A DNA stretch of 64,000 nt from Marinobacter aromaticivorans (GTDB lineage Bacteria; Pseudomonadota; Gammaproteobacteria; Pseudomonadales; Oleiphilaceae), in assembly GCF_002806975.1 (NCBI RefSeq), contig NZ_NIHD01000003.1, positions 310,001-374,000 on the forward strand, written 5' to 3'. This document shows, piece by piece, positions 36,286 through 47,701 of this stretch. Positions within the stretch are counted from its first letter, which is position 1, and every line of letters starts with the position of its first letter. The notes beneath the pieces are model-generated. The model searched no databases, was not told the DNA's origin, and saw only the letters and a list, made by a program, of their open reading frames with translations. Both the position numbers and the translations under genes were made by a program.

Positions 36286-38251
36286 TCGCCTCATCCAGCT
36301 GATTGCGGTTGTAGGGCTTGGTAACGTAATCGTTCATGCCACTGGCAAAACAGTCATCCCGGTCACCCTGCATTACATTGGCAGTCACCGCAATCACTGG
36401 TAACTCCTGCCAATCCGGATTCTCCCGGATTCTCCGGGTTGTCTCATAGCCATCCATGACCGGCATCTGGCAATCCATGAGTACCAGGTCGTAGTCTCTC
36501 TGCCTGAGCGCCTCAAGCGCCCGCTCACCGTTTTCTGCAACATCAGCGGTGTGCCCCATTTTTTTCAGTAATGCGCCTGCAACCATCCGGTTTACGTCGT
36601 TGTCCTCAACCAGAAGTATGCGGAGCGAGCCTTGCGATTGTGTGCTGGTTGTTGGCAAGGCAGTCGTTGGTGATGCAGAACCTGTGCCGGGGACATCCAC
36701 AGTGCTGCAGATTGGCAACGGCAAGGTAACGGTAAACCGGGTGCCCTGATGTTCTACAGAATCGACCTTTATGTCGCCATGCATGCGTTCAACCAGTTGC
36801 CGGCAAAGTGTCAACCCCAGCCCGGTGCCGCCGTACAAACGCGTTGTTTGCGTGTTGGCCTGGGAAAAGGGCGAAAAAATACGGCGCAGCCCCTGTTTGC
36901 TCATACCTATGCCGGTATCAACAACGTCAATGGTTACCATGCCTGGGGTATGGCGTGCCGAGATACGCACACTGCCCGAGTTGGTGAATTTGATTGCATT
37001 GCCCAACAGGTTGTTCAGGATCTGCCGCAGACGGGTCGGATCACCCAGGAAACATTCCGGAAACGTGGGTGCTGTTTCTGCAATCAGTTCAATACCCTTT
37101 TTGCGGGCTTGCTGCATGTGCAGTGTGGCGCACTCCTCAATCAGGCTGCGCATATTGAACGGAATGTTCTCCAGGCTGAGCTTTCCGGCCTCAACCTTGG
37201 AAATGTCCAGGATGTCGTTGAGAATGCCAAGCAGGCTTTCGCCGGCCGACAGGGCAATCTGAAGGCGGTGGCGCTTCACTGAATCCTGCTCCCCCTCCAG
37301 AGCTAACCCCAGCATACCCAGCAGACCGTTCAGTGGTGTACGGATTTCATGGCTCATGCTCGCCAGAAAGTTGGCCCGCGCCCTGGCTCTGCGCATGGCG
37401 TCCTCTTTGGCTTTAACCAGTGCCCGGTTGCCCCGTTGCAGGGCTAGATTTTTGTCGGATATCTCGCGTGTGCGGTTTTCCACCTCCCGCTCCAGTTCGA
37501 TGGAATAGTTCTTCATGGTGGTCTCAGCCATGCGAAGCTGGGCCAGGGTAAAATCAATGGTTTCCAGGTGCTGATTGATGATGCCTACCATGGTGCCAAT
37601 CTCATCCTGCTCGTGTCCCGGTGGAACCGGAAGGCGGATTTTTTCCGGGGAGCTGGCATTGACCTCATTCAGGGCACCGATAACGCTGAGCATAGGGCGG
37701 GTAAGAATCAGATAAAAAATACCTAGCAGGGATGCGGAAAGAATAAGGCTTTTCAGTAGCCCGCTGATCAGCGTGTAACCTGCCCGCTCCAGAAACTGCA
37801 GGCCGTAGTGATAGGTGTCGATAGTCACCACAAGGCGTCCCAGCGGCAGATCACTGAGTTGGGAAACGCTCAGTTTCCGGCTGAATACCCGGCTGTCCCC
37901 GAATAACAGGTCACTGATCCAGCGGTAAGGTGAGGCAGGGCTGCTCTTGCTTGCCGCCGTCATGGTGCTGTTTTCGTCGTCAACAATTCGGGCGTCAATG
38001 GTTGCAGGGTGCTTGAGCAGGCCATCAAGCAGCTCCTTTGCGAGGAGCACATCAAGGTTGTAGGCAATCTGGGAGGCAGGGTTGTGGCTGATCTCCATCA
38101 GCGCCTGAACGTCCTCGTTCATGGATTTGCGGGCGCCAAAGTAATCAAGCGTGATCTGTGCCATGTTAAGAACAAGCCCCAGCGCCATGGCAATCAGTAC
38201 CGTATCGCGGGCAAGTCGGTAGGAAAGCCGGTGTCTGAAGCCTTTGCTCAC
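36245..38251 (-). CDS. hybrid sensor histidine kinase with receiver domain
   Basis: 668 residues: membrane helix (about 14-35), periplasmic sensor region, second helix (about 165-185), HAMP-like linker, a coiled coil, HisKA with the phospho-His in SMSHEIRTPLNG (about 300), HATPase with NAIKFTNSG and GGTGLGL, and a C-terminal receiver with phospho-Asp in LVLMDCQMPVMDGYE (about 590). It has no Hpt domain, so phosphate must pass to a separate Hpt protein. BarA-like plan, but the signal is unknown. No response regulator gene is adjacent. Confidence 0.9.
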   Translation of the reverse strand: MSKGFRHRLSYRLARDTVLIAMALGLVLNMAQITLDYFGARKSMNEDVQALMEISHNPASQIAYNLDVLLAKELLDGLLKHPATIDARIVDDENSTMTAASKSSPASPYRWISDLLFGDSRVFSRKLSVSQLSDLPLGRLVVTIDTYHYGLQFLERAGYTLISGLLKSLILSASLLGIFYLILTRPMLSVIGALNEVNASSPEKIRLPVPPGHEQDEIGTMVGIINQHLETIDFTLAQLRMAETTMKNYSIELEREVENRTREISDKNLALQRGNRALVKAKEDAMRRARARANFLASMSHEIRTPLNGLLGMLGLALEGEQDSVKRHRLQIALSAGESLLGILNDILDISKVEAGKLSLENIPFNMRSLIEECATLHMQQARKKGIELIAETAPTFPECFLGDPTRLRQILNNLLGNAIKFTNSGSVRISARHTPGMVTIDVVDTGIGMSKQGLRRIFSPFSQANTQTTRLYGGTGLGLTLCRQLVERMHGDIKVDSVEHQGTRFTVTLPLPICSTVDVPGTGSASPTTALPTTSTQSQGSLRILLVEDNDVNRMVAGALLKKMGHTADVAENGERALEALRQRDYDLVLMDCQMPVMDGYETTRRIRENPDWQELPVIAVTANVMQGDRDDCFASGMNDYVTKPYNRNQLDEAIKRWTRPFPPGLQ

Positions 38252-38305
38252 GGTTGTTACATTCCCTGTTCACGGATGGGCGTACCACCCGGATCATACC
38301 TTCGG

Positions 38306-39079
38306 TTAGTCGTCGTAATCGGCCTTCTTCTTCCACTCGGTATCATGAAGAAAGTTGTCCCACTGTTTGTCCAGTGTCGATTCGGGTGCCTCTGAACGGC
38401 TACTGCCGTCCTGCAGATTCATGGCCTCCAGCTCTTTTATTCGAGTGCGAAAGCTCTTGACGGCTTTCATGGCCAGAGGGTTATCCCTGGATTTACCCAT
38501 TTCTGTGCTGGCCAGATGATACGCATGAATGGCCTTGCGGATCTGATTCTGCCTGATATGGTCCCGGGCCTGGAATACGTGCAGGTCTGCGTGGGTTTTG
38601 TGTACCAGAAACAACACGTACTTGAGGTTTTTTTTCGCAGTTGCGCCATCAATGCGGCCACTTTTGTGCATGGCTTCAAGCATTTTGAACAGGTTCTGCA
38701 GCAACTCTTTTACGTAGTTGGCTTTTTCCGGGGAATCGATTCTGACCGGCTGCACTTCATCACGATTTTCCCGAATCTGTGTTTTTCTTTGCCGAACGGC
38801 ATCTCGCCATTTTTCAACCGGAAGAGCGGATTTGAGGCCGGCCAGATCATTACACACATCGTCCATGCGTTTGAGTATTAACAGCTTGAGGTCGGGCGTC
38901 AGGTATTGCCCGGGAAGTTCAGACAGCAATCGGCTGCAACGCTTATAACTGTCCTCCAACGCTGTAATTTTTCGTACACGCTCAATCCTGGCCTTTTCTC
39001 GCATCTGGGTGATTACAATAACGGCGATCGAGATTACAACGACGGCCGCCAGGGCGAGGACGATAGTAATGGTATTCAT
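38306..39079 (-). CDS. membrane-anchored helical protein of unknown function
   Basis: 257 residues: one N-terminal membrane helix (about 4-25), then a long basic helical region (about 30-210) with many Lys/Arg and conserved-looking HKTHADLHVFQARDHIRQNQIRKAIHAYHLAS. The C-terminus is acidic and ends DDTEWKKKADYDD-like. I recognise no family. It follows the same strand as the kinase but 55 bp upstream of it, so it could be co-transcribed with it; whether they work together is not clear. Confidence 0.78.
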   Translation of the reverse strand: MNTITIVLALAAVVVISIAVIVITQMREKARIERVRKITALEDSYKRCSRLLSELPGQYLTPDLKLLILKRMDDVCNDLAGLKSALPVEKWRDAVRQRKTQIRENRDEVQPVRIDSPEKANYVKELLQNLFKMLEAMHKSGRIDGATAKKNLKYVLFLVHKTHADLHVFQARDHIRQNQIRKAIHAYHLASTEMGKSRDNPLAMKAVKSFRTRIKELEAMNLQDGSSRSEAPESTLDKQWDNFLHDTEWKKKADYDD

Positions 39080-39320
39080 TTTGGGTGTAATGACTCCGGC
39101 TTCTGGGCAAGTCGTTCCTGAAAAACCTGGCCTGATATTCCGGTATTTCAGGCAATTGCCAGAAAGGTTAGCAGAAATGCGGGGCTGAATCCGGAATCAA
39201 ATGTGAAAGTTCGTTTTATTTATTTATTTCATGAATTGTATTAGTGTGGCTATCAGATTGGTGAATGGTCTGTGTCGGGTTTGTCCTGACGTTAGTCTGT
39301 ATCAGGCATGGGAGTCGTGC

Positions 39321-40331
39321 ATGGATATTTCCCGGATTGATCTTAATCTTCTCGTGTATCTCGATGTTTTGCTCAGGGAGCGCAACGTAACCAAGGCAGC
39401 AAATCATCTGGGTATCACCCAGCCTGCCATGAGTAATAGCCTGCGACGATTGCGGGACCTGTTCAGCGACCCCTTGCTGGTGCGAACCAGTGAAGGAATG
39501 ACGGCCACTGAGCGGGCACGGGAGTTGCAGCCTCTGGTTCGCGCGATTCTTGCAGACATCGAGCAGGCCGTGCAGGAAAAAACACCGTTTGAAGCCCTGG
39601 ACAGCCAGCGGGTATTTCGCATCATGGCCAGTGACTATGCGGAATCCTGTCTTATGCCCAGGGTACTGCGGCGTATCCGCCAGGAGGCCCCCCAGGTTAC
39701 GCTGGATGTGCTCACCCCGAGTGACGTGAGCTTTCTGGACGTGGAGCAGGGGCGTCTTGATATGGCGATCAACCGTTTCGACAAGATACCCCAGTCGTTT
39801 CATCAGAAAACACTCTGGATCGAGTACTTTGCCTGCCTGTTGAATGCCCGCAACCCGATACTGAAACAGCCTTTCACACTGGATACCTATCTGGATGCCA
39901 GCCATATATGGGTCAGCAAAACCGGCTTTGGTGTGGGAGTGGGGGTGAATCCCAACGATGTCCAGAGGCTTGGTTGGGTTGATGAAGCCCTGTCGCGGAT
40001 GGGGCGTAAACGCCGGATTTCGGTATTTACCCGGCATTACCAGTCGGCCATGCTGCTGGCGGAGCAGCACGACCTTATTGCGACATTACCGTCCCGTGCA
40101 GCCTGGCTGCAAAAAGATAACGCAAACCTTGTGGTGAAGGTTCCCCCCTTTGAAATTCCGCCTTTTGAATTGAAAATGGCCTGGAGCCCCCTGTTGCAGC
40201 ATAACCCTGACCATCAGTGGCTCCGGAGGCTGATATCAGACGTTGCGGAAGAAGTGGATGAGGAATTTGCGCCCTTTGGCGCGCGCTTCGAGTCTGTGAA
40301 TGCCCCCCTGGCGCATCAGTCAGAGCGGTAA
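39321..40331 (+). CDS. LysR-family transcriptional regulator
   Basis: 336 residues with the N-terminal helix-turn-helix (NLLVYLDVLLRERNVTKAA, GITQPAMSNSLRRLRDLF) and a periplasmic-binding-like effector domain. It belongs to the NodD-like branch by its MDISRIDLNLL opening. ATG 39321 is chosen because GGGAG lies six bases upstream and homologues begin here. Its 3' end is convergent with the GNAT gene and overlaps it by 12 bp. Target genes are unknown. Confidence 0.88.
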   Translation: MDISRIDLNLLVYLDVLLRERNVTKAANHLGITQPAMSNSLRRLRDLFSDPLLVRTSEGMTATERARELQPLVRAILADIEQAVQEKTPFEALDSQRVFRIMASDYAESCLMPRVLRRIRQEAPQVTLDVLTPSDVSFLDVEQGRLDMAINRFDKIPQSFHQKTLWIEYFACLLNARNPILKQPFTLDTYLDASHIWVSKTGFGVGVGVNPNDVQRLGWVDEALSRMGRKRRISVFTRHYQSAMLLAEQHDLIATLPSRAAWLQKDNANLVVKVPPFEIPPFELKMAWSPLLQHNPDHQWLRRLISDVAEEVDEEFAPFGARFESVNAPLAHQSER

Positions 40332-41288
40332 TTCCCGCAGTTCCAGTGAGCGGCGACCGGCATCCCACATGCGTTGATAACTTTCGGCCAGCAGCCTCGC
40401 ACGACCGCTGTCTGTAAATGCTGCGAAACCCGACGCCCGGTCGAAATCATGCCGGAATACCACGCCTTCCTGATCTGCGAGCATAAAAGGCTGGTCCTCG
40501 CAGGGGTAGTCATTGTTCACCAGTCTCAGCTCGATACGGCTGGGTAGCCTTCGCATCAGTTCGACAAGCTGATGGCGGCGTTTTACCAGTGGCTGGTCAT
40601 CGTGGATCAGCAAGCGGATTTCGCTCAGCCTGTGGCGCCGTGCCAGCCCGGATACCAGTTCCCTGAACCTGTGACGATCGTACAGGTCGTGATCCAGTAT
40701 CCGGTCGTACAGCCACAGGCGCTTGCCTGCCTGGCCAACCATGGAATCCATCAGGTCCAGCATGCTGCGCTCATTATCAAAGAGCCAGGATTGCGTATCT
40801 GCGCCAAGTATCAGGGGGTAAGGTCGCCTGGCGCTTTCCTGCGGGTTCAGAAGCCCGGGGCCAAGGCAGCGCATATCCAGATGTGGAATGCCGGCATCGT
40901 CGTAGGGCTCGGAACAGACATGAAACCCGGCACGCTGGTAGAACGCAATGGCGTGTTGCTGGGCTGACAGTTTCAGTTCCTGATACTGACCAGCTGATTC
41001 CGAGATCAGATGCCGGAGCAGGGTCTCTCCGATGCCCTGGCCCCGGAATTGCGGGAGTATGGCCATGCGCCCTATGTGCGCGGTTTCGCCCAGGGTTGAG
41101 AACAGCCGGGCAACACCTGCAGGGGTGTTATCGGGTAGCACCGCAAGAAAATGATCGGCTATCTCGTCGGTGTCGTCCCATTCCAGCTCCGGCGGAACCT
41201 TTTGCTCTTCAACAAACACCTTCTGGCGTATGTTTCGGATGTGCCGCGGGGCAAGCTGCCAGCTGTATTTTCGGATCCGAACGGTCAT
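40320..41288 (-). CDS. GNAT acetyltransferase fused to a C-terminal domain
   Basis: 322 residues: an ElaA-like GNAT domain (1-140) with the acetyl-CoA motif ILPQFRGQGIGETLL, then a second domain (about 150-322) of unknown function rich in Arg and His (LIHDDQPLVKRRHQLVELMRRL). The two-domain form is what sets it apart from simple GNATs. Its substrate is unknown. It starts 4 bp after the roxA stop and is the last gene of a long minus-strand run, which hints at a protein or RNA target in translation, but this is only position. Confidence 0.82.
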   Translation of the reverse strand: MTVRIRKYSWQLAPRHIRNIRQKVFVEEQKVPPELEWDDTDEIADHFLAVLPDNTPAGVARLFSTLGETAHIGRMAILPQFRGQGIGETLLRHLISESAGQYQELKLSAQQHAIAFYQRAGFHVCSEPYDDAGIPHLDMRCLGPGLLNPQESARRPYPLILGADTQSWLFDNERSMLDLMDSMVGQAGKRLWLYDRILDHDLYDRHRFRELVSGLARRHRLSEIRLLIHDDQPLVKRRHQLVELMRRLPSRIELRLVNNDYPCEDQPFMLADQEGVVFRHDFDRASGFAAFTDSGRARLLAESYQRMWDAGRRSLELRELPL

Positions 41289-41292
41289 GGCA

Positions 41293-42444
41293 TTACTCGA
41301 AATACACAGAGCCCTGATTATAAAGCGTTGTCAGCAGGCCGAGCAGGGCAGGGTCTGCGGCAAACCGGGCCAGGCTGTTCATATCAATGCGTGCTCCGGC
41401 ACATAACAGGGGTGCCAGCGGGCGTGCATCGCCCTTGAGCAGGAACTGCTCGCCGTCTGCAAACAGGGCGGTTTCGTCACCATCATCATGGTAAGCAAAG
41501 CGCGACCCTTCGTTCCAGCGCAGCTGTTCACCGGCCTGGATAGCCTCTGCAAGGTCTTCATCGGAGGCGGGTTCATCTGCGGGCACCACCACATCCATAT
41601 TTTTGGGTGCTGTGGCGTACTGGCCAAACCAGTGGGCCAGCTGGCGCCTGTCCTGGAGTTTTTCTGCCAGCACTGACTGCAGCCGGTCAATAACCTCGGG
41701 GGCAATGGTGCCCGGGTTGTCCTGCACCTGCAGATCCGGATCGTTCAGGTGATTGGAGGCGTCTGACTGATTGCACAGAAAATCGGTGAACCCGGTAAGC
41801 AGGTCGTCGATGGTTGGGGCACGGAAGCCCACAGACAGGGTGATGCAGTCGTCTTCGGCAATACCATGATGGCCAATGCCCGGTGGCAGGTACAGCATGT
41901 CCCCCGGTCCCAGGGTCACGGTCTCTTCGCCTTCCCAACTGCTGAGTATGCGCAGGGGTGTGCCCTCCACCCGGGGCGAAGTGTGATCACAGCGGCCCCC
42001 AAACGTCCAGCGCCTGTGCCCCTGTGCCTGAAGCAGAAACACGTCATACTGGTCGTAATGGGGCCCTACACTGCCACCTTTCGGGGCATAACTGGCCATG
42101 ATGTCGTCAAGGCGCCAGTTGGGTACAAAGCGGAAGTGTTCCAGCAGGTCTGCCGCTTCCGGAACCCAGTGATCCAGACCCTGAACCAGTAATGTCCAGT
42201 CGTGCTTCGGGAGCTTGCCGAAGTAATCTTCCGGGAAGGGGCCGTTATGCAACTGCCAGGGCCTGCCCTCATCGTTTTCAATAATAATGCGGGATTCCAC
42301 GCCCTCTTCGCAGGCCAGGCCAGCCAGTTCATTGGCGTCGACCGGGCACTGGAAGCCGGGGAATGCCTGGCGAATGACTAACGGTTTTTTCTGCCAGTAG
42401 TCCCGGAGAAACTCTGAAGGCGAAAGTCCGCCAAGCATATCCAT
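41293..42444 (-). CDS. roxA: ribosomal protein L16 arginine hydroxylase RoxA (JmjC)
   Basis: 383 residues with the JmjC cupin fold of E. coli YcfD: HYD in GPHYDQYDVFLLQAQGHRRW binds Fe(II) with a later His (GIGHHGIAEDD). RoxA uses 2-oxoglutarate and oxygen to hydroxylate an Arg of L16. A C-terminal winged-helix part follows. Start 42444 has GGAGG six or so bases before it; a longer frame to 42504 lacks this. It is 31 bp downstream of purB. Confidence 0.93.
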   Translation of the reverse strand: MDMLGGLSPSEFLRDYWQKKPLVIRQAFPGFQCPVDANELAGLACEEGVESRIIIENDEGRPWQLHNGPFPEDYFGKLPKHDWTLLVQGLDHWVPEAADLLEHFRFVPNWRLDDIMASYAPKGGSVGPHYDQYDVFLLQAQGHRRWTFGGRCDHTSPRVEGTPLRILSSWEGEETVTLGPGDMLYLPPGIGHHGIAEDDCITLSVGFRAPTIDDLLTGFTDFLCNQSDASNHLNDPDLQVQDNPGTIAPEVIDRLQSVLAEKLQDRRQLAHWFGQYATAPKNMDVVVPADEPASDEDLAEAIQAGEQLRWNEGSRFAYHDDGDETALFADGEQFLLKGDARPLAPLLCAGARIDMNSLARFAADPALLGLLTTLYNQGSVYFE

Positions 42445-42475
42445 TTTGCGCCTCCTCAAATCGGATGTTGTGGAA

Positions 42476-43861
<1,386 letters not shown>

Positions 43862-43933
43862 TCAAAGAATCGGTTCAGAAAAAAAGGGTGCACCATAATA
43901 CACCAGCCCTGCCGGTGAATCAGCGCCGGCAGG

Positions 43934-44578
43934 CTAGTTATAAAGCGACCTGTTGGCTTTGTCTGCCAGTTCCCGGGCCTGCTGGATTACCTTGCGGCGG
44001 GAAAGGATCAGTTGCCAGCGCCGGCCTCCGCATTGCCGCCAGAGCACTGCGGAGCGGATACCCGCAAGCAGGAGCGCCCGCACTTTGGCGGCGTTTTCGT
44101 CCCGTTGCAGTATTGACGGATTGCCGCTTACCTGGATGCGCAGGCGAAAGGTGCTGATGGTGTCCGCATAAATAGAGGCCAGATTGCTGATCAGGTTTGG
44201 ATGCACGTAACCAAAGTGGCTGGCTGTATGCCGCGCCTGCTCAATGCGACTGCCTATGACTTCCAGCATATCGGTCTGCCGGTTGAGCCGGGATTCCAGA
44301 TGAATCAGGTTCAGAACGTAACGCAGTACCTCAACATCCTGCTGTTTTTTCTGTTCACTGAGCACCGAGGAGAGCGTCACCAGGCCTTCACGGACGTCAG
44401 ACAATTCGCCTCCGTACACGTCCAGAGTGCTTGCCGGATCCGTAGCGAACAATGAGCGCAGGCAGGTTTCCAGGCTGGTTTGGTTGCAGTGGCCGTTATT
44501 GGCGATTTGCTGCACCAGGTTGGCAGCCTGGAATATACCGGCCAGAGCCAGGGTCTGATCATGCAGTGACCGGCTCAT
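43934..44578 (-). CDS. hflD: HflD-type membrane-associated regulator
   Basis: 214 residues, all helical, with the HflD pattern ([22 protein letters not shown] and [34 protein letters not shown]). HflD lies at the inner membrane, and in E. coli it affects lysogeny through phage lambda CII. Usually encoded between mnmA and purB, as here. Its ATG overlaps the mnmA stop by 4 bp. Confidence 0.93.
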   Translation of the reverse strand: MSRSLHDQTLALAGIFQAANLVQQIANNGHCNQTSLETCLRSLFATDPASTLDVYGGELSDVREGLVTLSSVLSEQKKQQDVEVLRYVLNLIHLESRLNRQTDMLEVIGSRIEQARHTASHFGYVHPNLISNLASIYADTISTFRLRIQVSGNPSILQRDENAAKVRALLLAGIRSAVLWRQCGGRRWQLILSRRKVIQQARELADKANRSLYN

Positions 44579-45759
44579 GAGCCTGTTTCCTGAACAGGGT
44601 GTTCGTGGGACAGGCGGTCGGGCAGGGCTTCACCATCACGCCAGGTTTCCGTAATAACCCCGCCGCCCAGGCAGATGTCACCGTCATAAAAAACAACAGA
44701 TTGCCCCGGTGTTACGGCTCTCTGAGGGTTTTCAAAGATCACTTTCACGCCACCCTCGATAAGAGTGACTTCGCAATCCTGATCCGGTTGGCGGTAGCGG
44801 GTTTTCGCTTTGCAGCGAAAAGACGGCGCAGGCGGCTCACCGGCGACCCAGTCAACCGGGCCTGACAACAGGCCCCGGGAGAACAGAAGCGGGTGATGTT
44901 TGCCTTGTACGGCGATCAGTACGTTGCGTTCCAGGTCTTTTCCGGCCACGTACCAGGGGTCGTCACCAAAGTCGCTGAGGCCTCCGATTCCAAGGCCCTG
45001 GCGCTGGCCAATGGTGTGATACATCAGGCCCTGATGCTGGCCAATTTTCTTGCCTTCCGGGGTTTCGATATCGCCCGGCTGTGCGGGCAGATATTGTTTC
45101 AGGAAGTCGCTGAATTTGCGTTCACCGATAAAACAGATACCGGTAGAGTCTTTCTTGTCGTGGGTGACAAAGCCCTGCTGTTCGGCAATCCGGCGCACTT
45201 CGGGTTTCTCCAGTTCGCCAACCGGGAATAAAGTGCGGGCAATGCGATCTCCGGACACCGCATGCAGGAAATAGCTCTGATCCTTATTGGCATCCAGACC
45301 TTTCAGTAAAAGTGCCCTGCCTGATCCATCCGCAAGCGGGCTCTGCCGGGCGTAGTGCCCGGTGGCGATATAATCGGCTCCCAGGGTGACGGCATAATCA
45401 AGAAAGGCGCGGAACTTGACCTCTTTATTGCACAGGATATCCGGGTTGGGAGTGCGGCCGGCCTGGTATTCGGAAAGAAAATGTTCAAAGACCCGATCCC
45501 AGTACTCGGCAGCAAAGCTCGCGGTATGGAGCTTGATGCCGATAGCATCGGCAACCGCCTGGGCGTCTGCAAGATCGGTCATGGCGGTACAGTAATCGGT
45601 ACCGTCATCTTCGTCCCAGTTCTTCATGAACAGACCTTCGACCTGATAGCCCTGATTCTTGAGCAACCAGGCCGCCACGGACGAATCGACACCGCCGGAC
45701 ATGCCAACGATAACCTGTGTATTTTCCGGGGAGCGGGCTTCGGGTGATGTATTCGTCAT
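44575..45759 (-). CDS. mnmA: tRNA-specific 2-thiouridylase MnmA
   Basis: 394 residues with PP-loop [15 protein letters not shown] at the N-terminus and the catalytic Cys pair in [14 protein letters not shown] and [13 protein letters not shown]. MnmA thiolates U34 of tRNA-Glu, -Gln and -Lys with sulfur that arrives via TusA, whose gene is at 26904. About 51 bp separates it from the NUDIX gene upstream. Confidence 0.97.
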   Translation of the reverse strand: MTNTSPEARSPENTQVIVGMSGGVDSSVAAWLLKNQGYQVEGLFMKNWDEDDGTDYCTAMTDLADAQAVADAIGIKLHTASFAAEYWDRVFEHFLSEYQAGRTPNPDILCNKEVKFRAFLDYAVTLGADYIATGHYARQSPLADGSGRALLLKGLDANKDQSYFLHAVSGDRIARTLFPVGELEKPEVRRIAEQQGFVTHDKKDSTGICFIGERKFSDFLKQYLPAQPGDIETPEGKKIGQHQGLMYHTIGQRQGLGIGGLSDFGDDPWYVAGKDLERNVLIAVQGKHHPLLFSRGLLSGPVDWVAGEPPAPSFRCKAKTRYRQPDQDCEVTLIEGGVKVIFENPQRAVTPGQSVVFYDGDICLGGGVITETWRDGEALPDRLSHEHPVQETGS

Positions 45760-45810
45760 GTCAGTTCAGGATACCGGTTCCAAACGCGCAAGTTTATCAT
45801 TTTGTGCCGG

Positions 45811-46260
45811 TTACGTCTGCGTGTCTGCAATCACTTCCAGCGGAAAGCAACGGCCATTTCGGTAATCTTCTATGCTTCTGATCACCAGCGGGCTGCGAAG
45901 CTTGTTACCCAGTTGCCGGATGTCTTCCAGCGATAGCCAGTGTGCCGCGATGATACCCTTGTCGAGCTCATCGGTTACATGTTGGCGCGCCTTTCCGATA
46001 AAACAGAAGCGATAATAAGTCACCCCGTTTGCAGGGGCTTTATAAGTGTAAAGGCCGAGAAAATGCTGGGGCTCAATTTCCCAGCCGGTTTCTTCCAGGG
46101 CCTCCCGCCGCACGGCATCGAGTATCGCTTCGTCTTCCTCAACGTGGCCGGCGGGCTGGTTGAATACGATTCTGCCGCTACTGCGCTCCTCCACCATAAG
46201 AAAGCGGCCATCTGCATCTTCAACGACCACGGCTACGGTGGCATGAGGTGTCCAGGTCAT
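45811..46260 (-). CDS. nudJ: NUDIX hydrolase NudJ-type
   Basis: 149 residues with the Nudix box ([24 protein letters not shown], about 36-58), which binds Mg for pyrophosphate cleavage. Order and sequence fit NudJ (YmfB), a phosphatase of thiamine pyrophosphate and nucleoside diphosphates, which in E. coli also lies between rluE and mnmA. ATG 46260 gives the usual 4-bp overlap with the rluE stop; an ATG at 46278 is less likely. Confidence 0.9.
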   Translation of the reverse strand: MTWTPHATVAVVVEDADGRFLMVEERSSGRIVFNQPAGHVEEDEAILDAVRREALEETGWEIEPQHFLGLYTYKAPANGVTYYRFCFIGKARQHVTDELDKGIIAAHWLSLEDIRQLGNKLRSPLVIRSIEDYRNGRCFPLEVIADTQT

Positions 46261-46895
46261 GATCTTCGGGTTCTCCATGGCGTTTTTGCGGGCCGGGATG
46301 CCCCCGGTCGCTTTCCGGGCTGCGGGGCATCAGGCAAATGAATGGTTACTTTGCGGTATTTGCCGGGTTCAAGGCCGTCCAGCGACCAATCGCCAATACG
46401 ATAGCGGATCAACCGTAAGGTTGGAAACCCGACGGCTGCGGTCATTCGCCTTACCTGTCTGTTGCGGCCTTCTGTTATGGTCAGTTCCAGCCAGCTTGTG
46501 GGTACCGTATCGCGTCGGCGCACCGGTGGAACCCTGGGCCAGAGTTCCGGTTCTTCCATTCTGCGGGCTTTCGCTGGCCGCGTGGCGCCATCTTTAAGCG
46601 TTACACCCGCCGCAAGCCTGTCTATGGCGCTGGCGGAAATGTCACCTTCAACCTGGACCCAGTAGGTTTTGGGCATCTTCTGCCCGGGCGACGCAATTCG
46701 GTGTTGCAGGGCTCCGTTACCGGTAAGCAGCAAGAGCCCTTCGGAATCGTAATCCAGCCGCCCGGCGGGGTAGATGCCCGGTATGTCAATCCAGTCTGCC
46801 AGGGTGGCGCGGGAGTTGTGTCCGGCAGCCGCAGGCTCATCAGTAAACTGGCAGAGTACCCGGAAAGGCTTGTTAAAAAGAATGAGTTCGGCCAT
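46257..46895 (-). CDS. rluE: 23S rRNA pseudouridine(2457) synthase RluE
   Basis: 212 residues, RsuA-family core with catalytic Asp in [17 protein letters not shown] and [17 protein letters not shown]. It converts U2457 of 23S rRNA. No S4 domain is present, as in RluE. The last 30 residues are a basic Pro/Arg/Lys tail. It is the first gene of the minus-strand rluE-nudJ-mnmA-hflD-purB-roxA run; about 165 bp without a gene precedes it. Confidence 0.92.
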   Translation of the reverse strand: MAELILFNKPFRVLCQFTDEPAAAGHNSRATLADWIDIPGIYPAGRLDYDSEGLLLLTGNGALQHRIASPGQKMPKTYWVQVEGDISASAIDRLAAGVTLKDGATRPAKARRMEEPELWPRVPPVRRRDTVPTSWLELTITEGRNRQVRRMTAAVGFPTLRLIRYRIGDWSLDGLEPGKYRKVTIHLPDAPQPGKRPGASRPAKTPWRTRRS

Positions 46896-47062
46896 AGAGG
46901 CAGCTCCAGGGCGGGGGAATGAAACGCAGGGGGAGGTTACGCAGAAAAGGCGGGTTTTGAAAGCATAAGGCGGGCCAGGTATTCACGGGCACAATAACTC
47001 AACAGCCCGCCAGATTCCTCCGGCAGGAGGTTGCTATCCAGACGACTGGCCTGGCTGGTTTG

Positions 47063-47374
47063 TCAGGCGTTCGCAGCCCGTGGAGGCTGGTCTCCACGAT
47101 CGGTCTTGGCGGTGTCAGCGGCTTGGTCTCCGGTGCCTGACGCGTCTGCCTGAACCTGCCCATCTGCCCGGTCATCAGGCACGATGTTGACGGCATGCAC
47201 ACCTTTATCGCTGGGCTTTTTTTCGAAATTGACCGCCTGGCCTGCTTTCAGCGTTTTATAACCGTCCATCTGGACGGACGAGAAGTGTACAAACAGATCA
47301 TCACTGCAGCCATCCTCTATGATGAACCCGTACCCTTTGGCATTGTTGAACCACTTTACCTTGCCTCTTGGCAT
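47063..47374 (-). CDS. cold-shock domain protein with acidic tail
   Basis: 103 residues: a cold-shock domain (1-66) with both RNA-binding motifs KGYGFI and LFVHFS, followed by a 37-residue low-complexity acidic tail (DRADGQVQADASGTGD). The tail is an extra compared with CspA-type proteins of about 70 residues. ATG 47374 has GGGGAG six bases upstream; the frame stays open further but lacks conservation. Confidence 0.9.
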   Translation of the reverse strand: MPRGKVKWFNNAKGYGFIIEDGCSDDLFVHFSSVQMDGYKTLKAGQAVNFEKKPSDKGVHAVNIVPDDRADGQVQADASGTGDQAADTAKTDRGDQPPRAANA

Positions 47375-47701
47375 GATGAACTCCCCTGTTCTTTTACTGT
47401 CACTATGTGTTGTGTTGTTCATTACGGTACCCGGCCGGGGCTCAGCAGCCTGCCGGGCCTGGTTACTCTTTGCCTTCATGCGCTTCATGTGCTCCATGAG
47501 CTTTACATGAGCCATGAGTAAATTAACATTATTTTACATGGCAGGTTAACTGTCGACCAAACCCGGGGTCGAGTCAATAGCTTCTATTACGGTAATGTGT
47601 GGTTGAACGCAGTCCGGAAGCGGTATCATGTTCGTATTGACAGGTATATCACGCCCGGGTCGGGCTCTGACTTGAAAACCAGGGTCCAGGCAACCACATT
47701 A
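47375..47701. other. intergenic region between the cold-shock gene and clpS
   Basis: About 327 bp without a supportable gene, holding the divergent promoters of the cold-shock gene and clpS. A long leader for the cold-shock mRNA would be typical for that family. Open frames entering from both sides lack conserved character. I see no clear sigma-70 pair or riboswitch. Confidence 0.5.
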
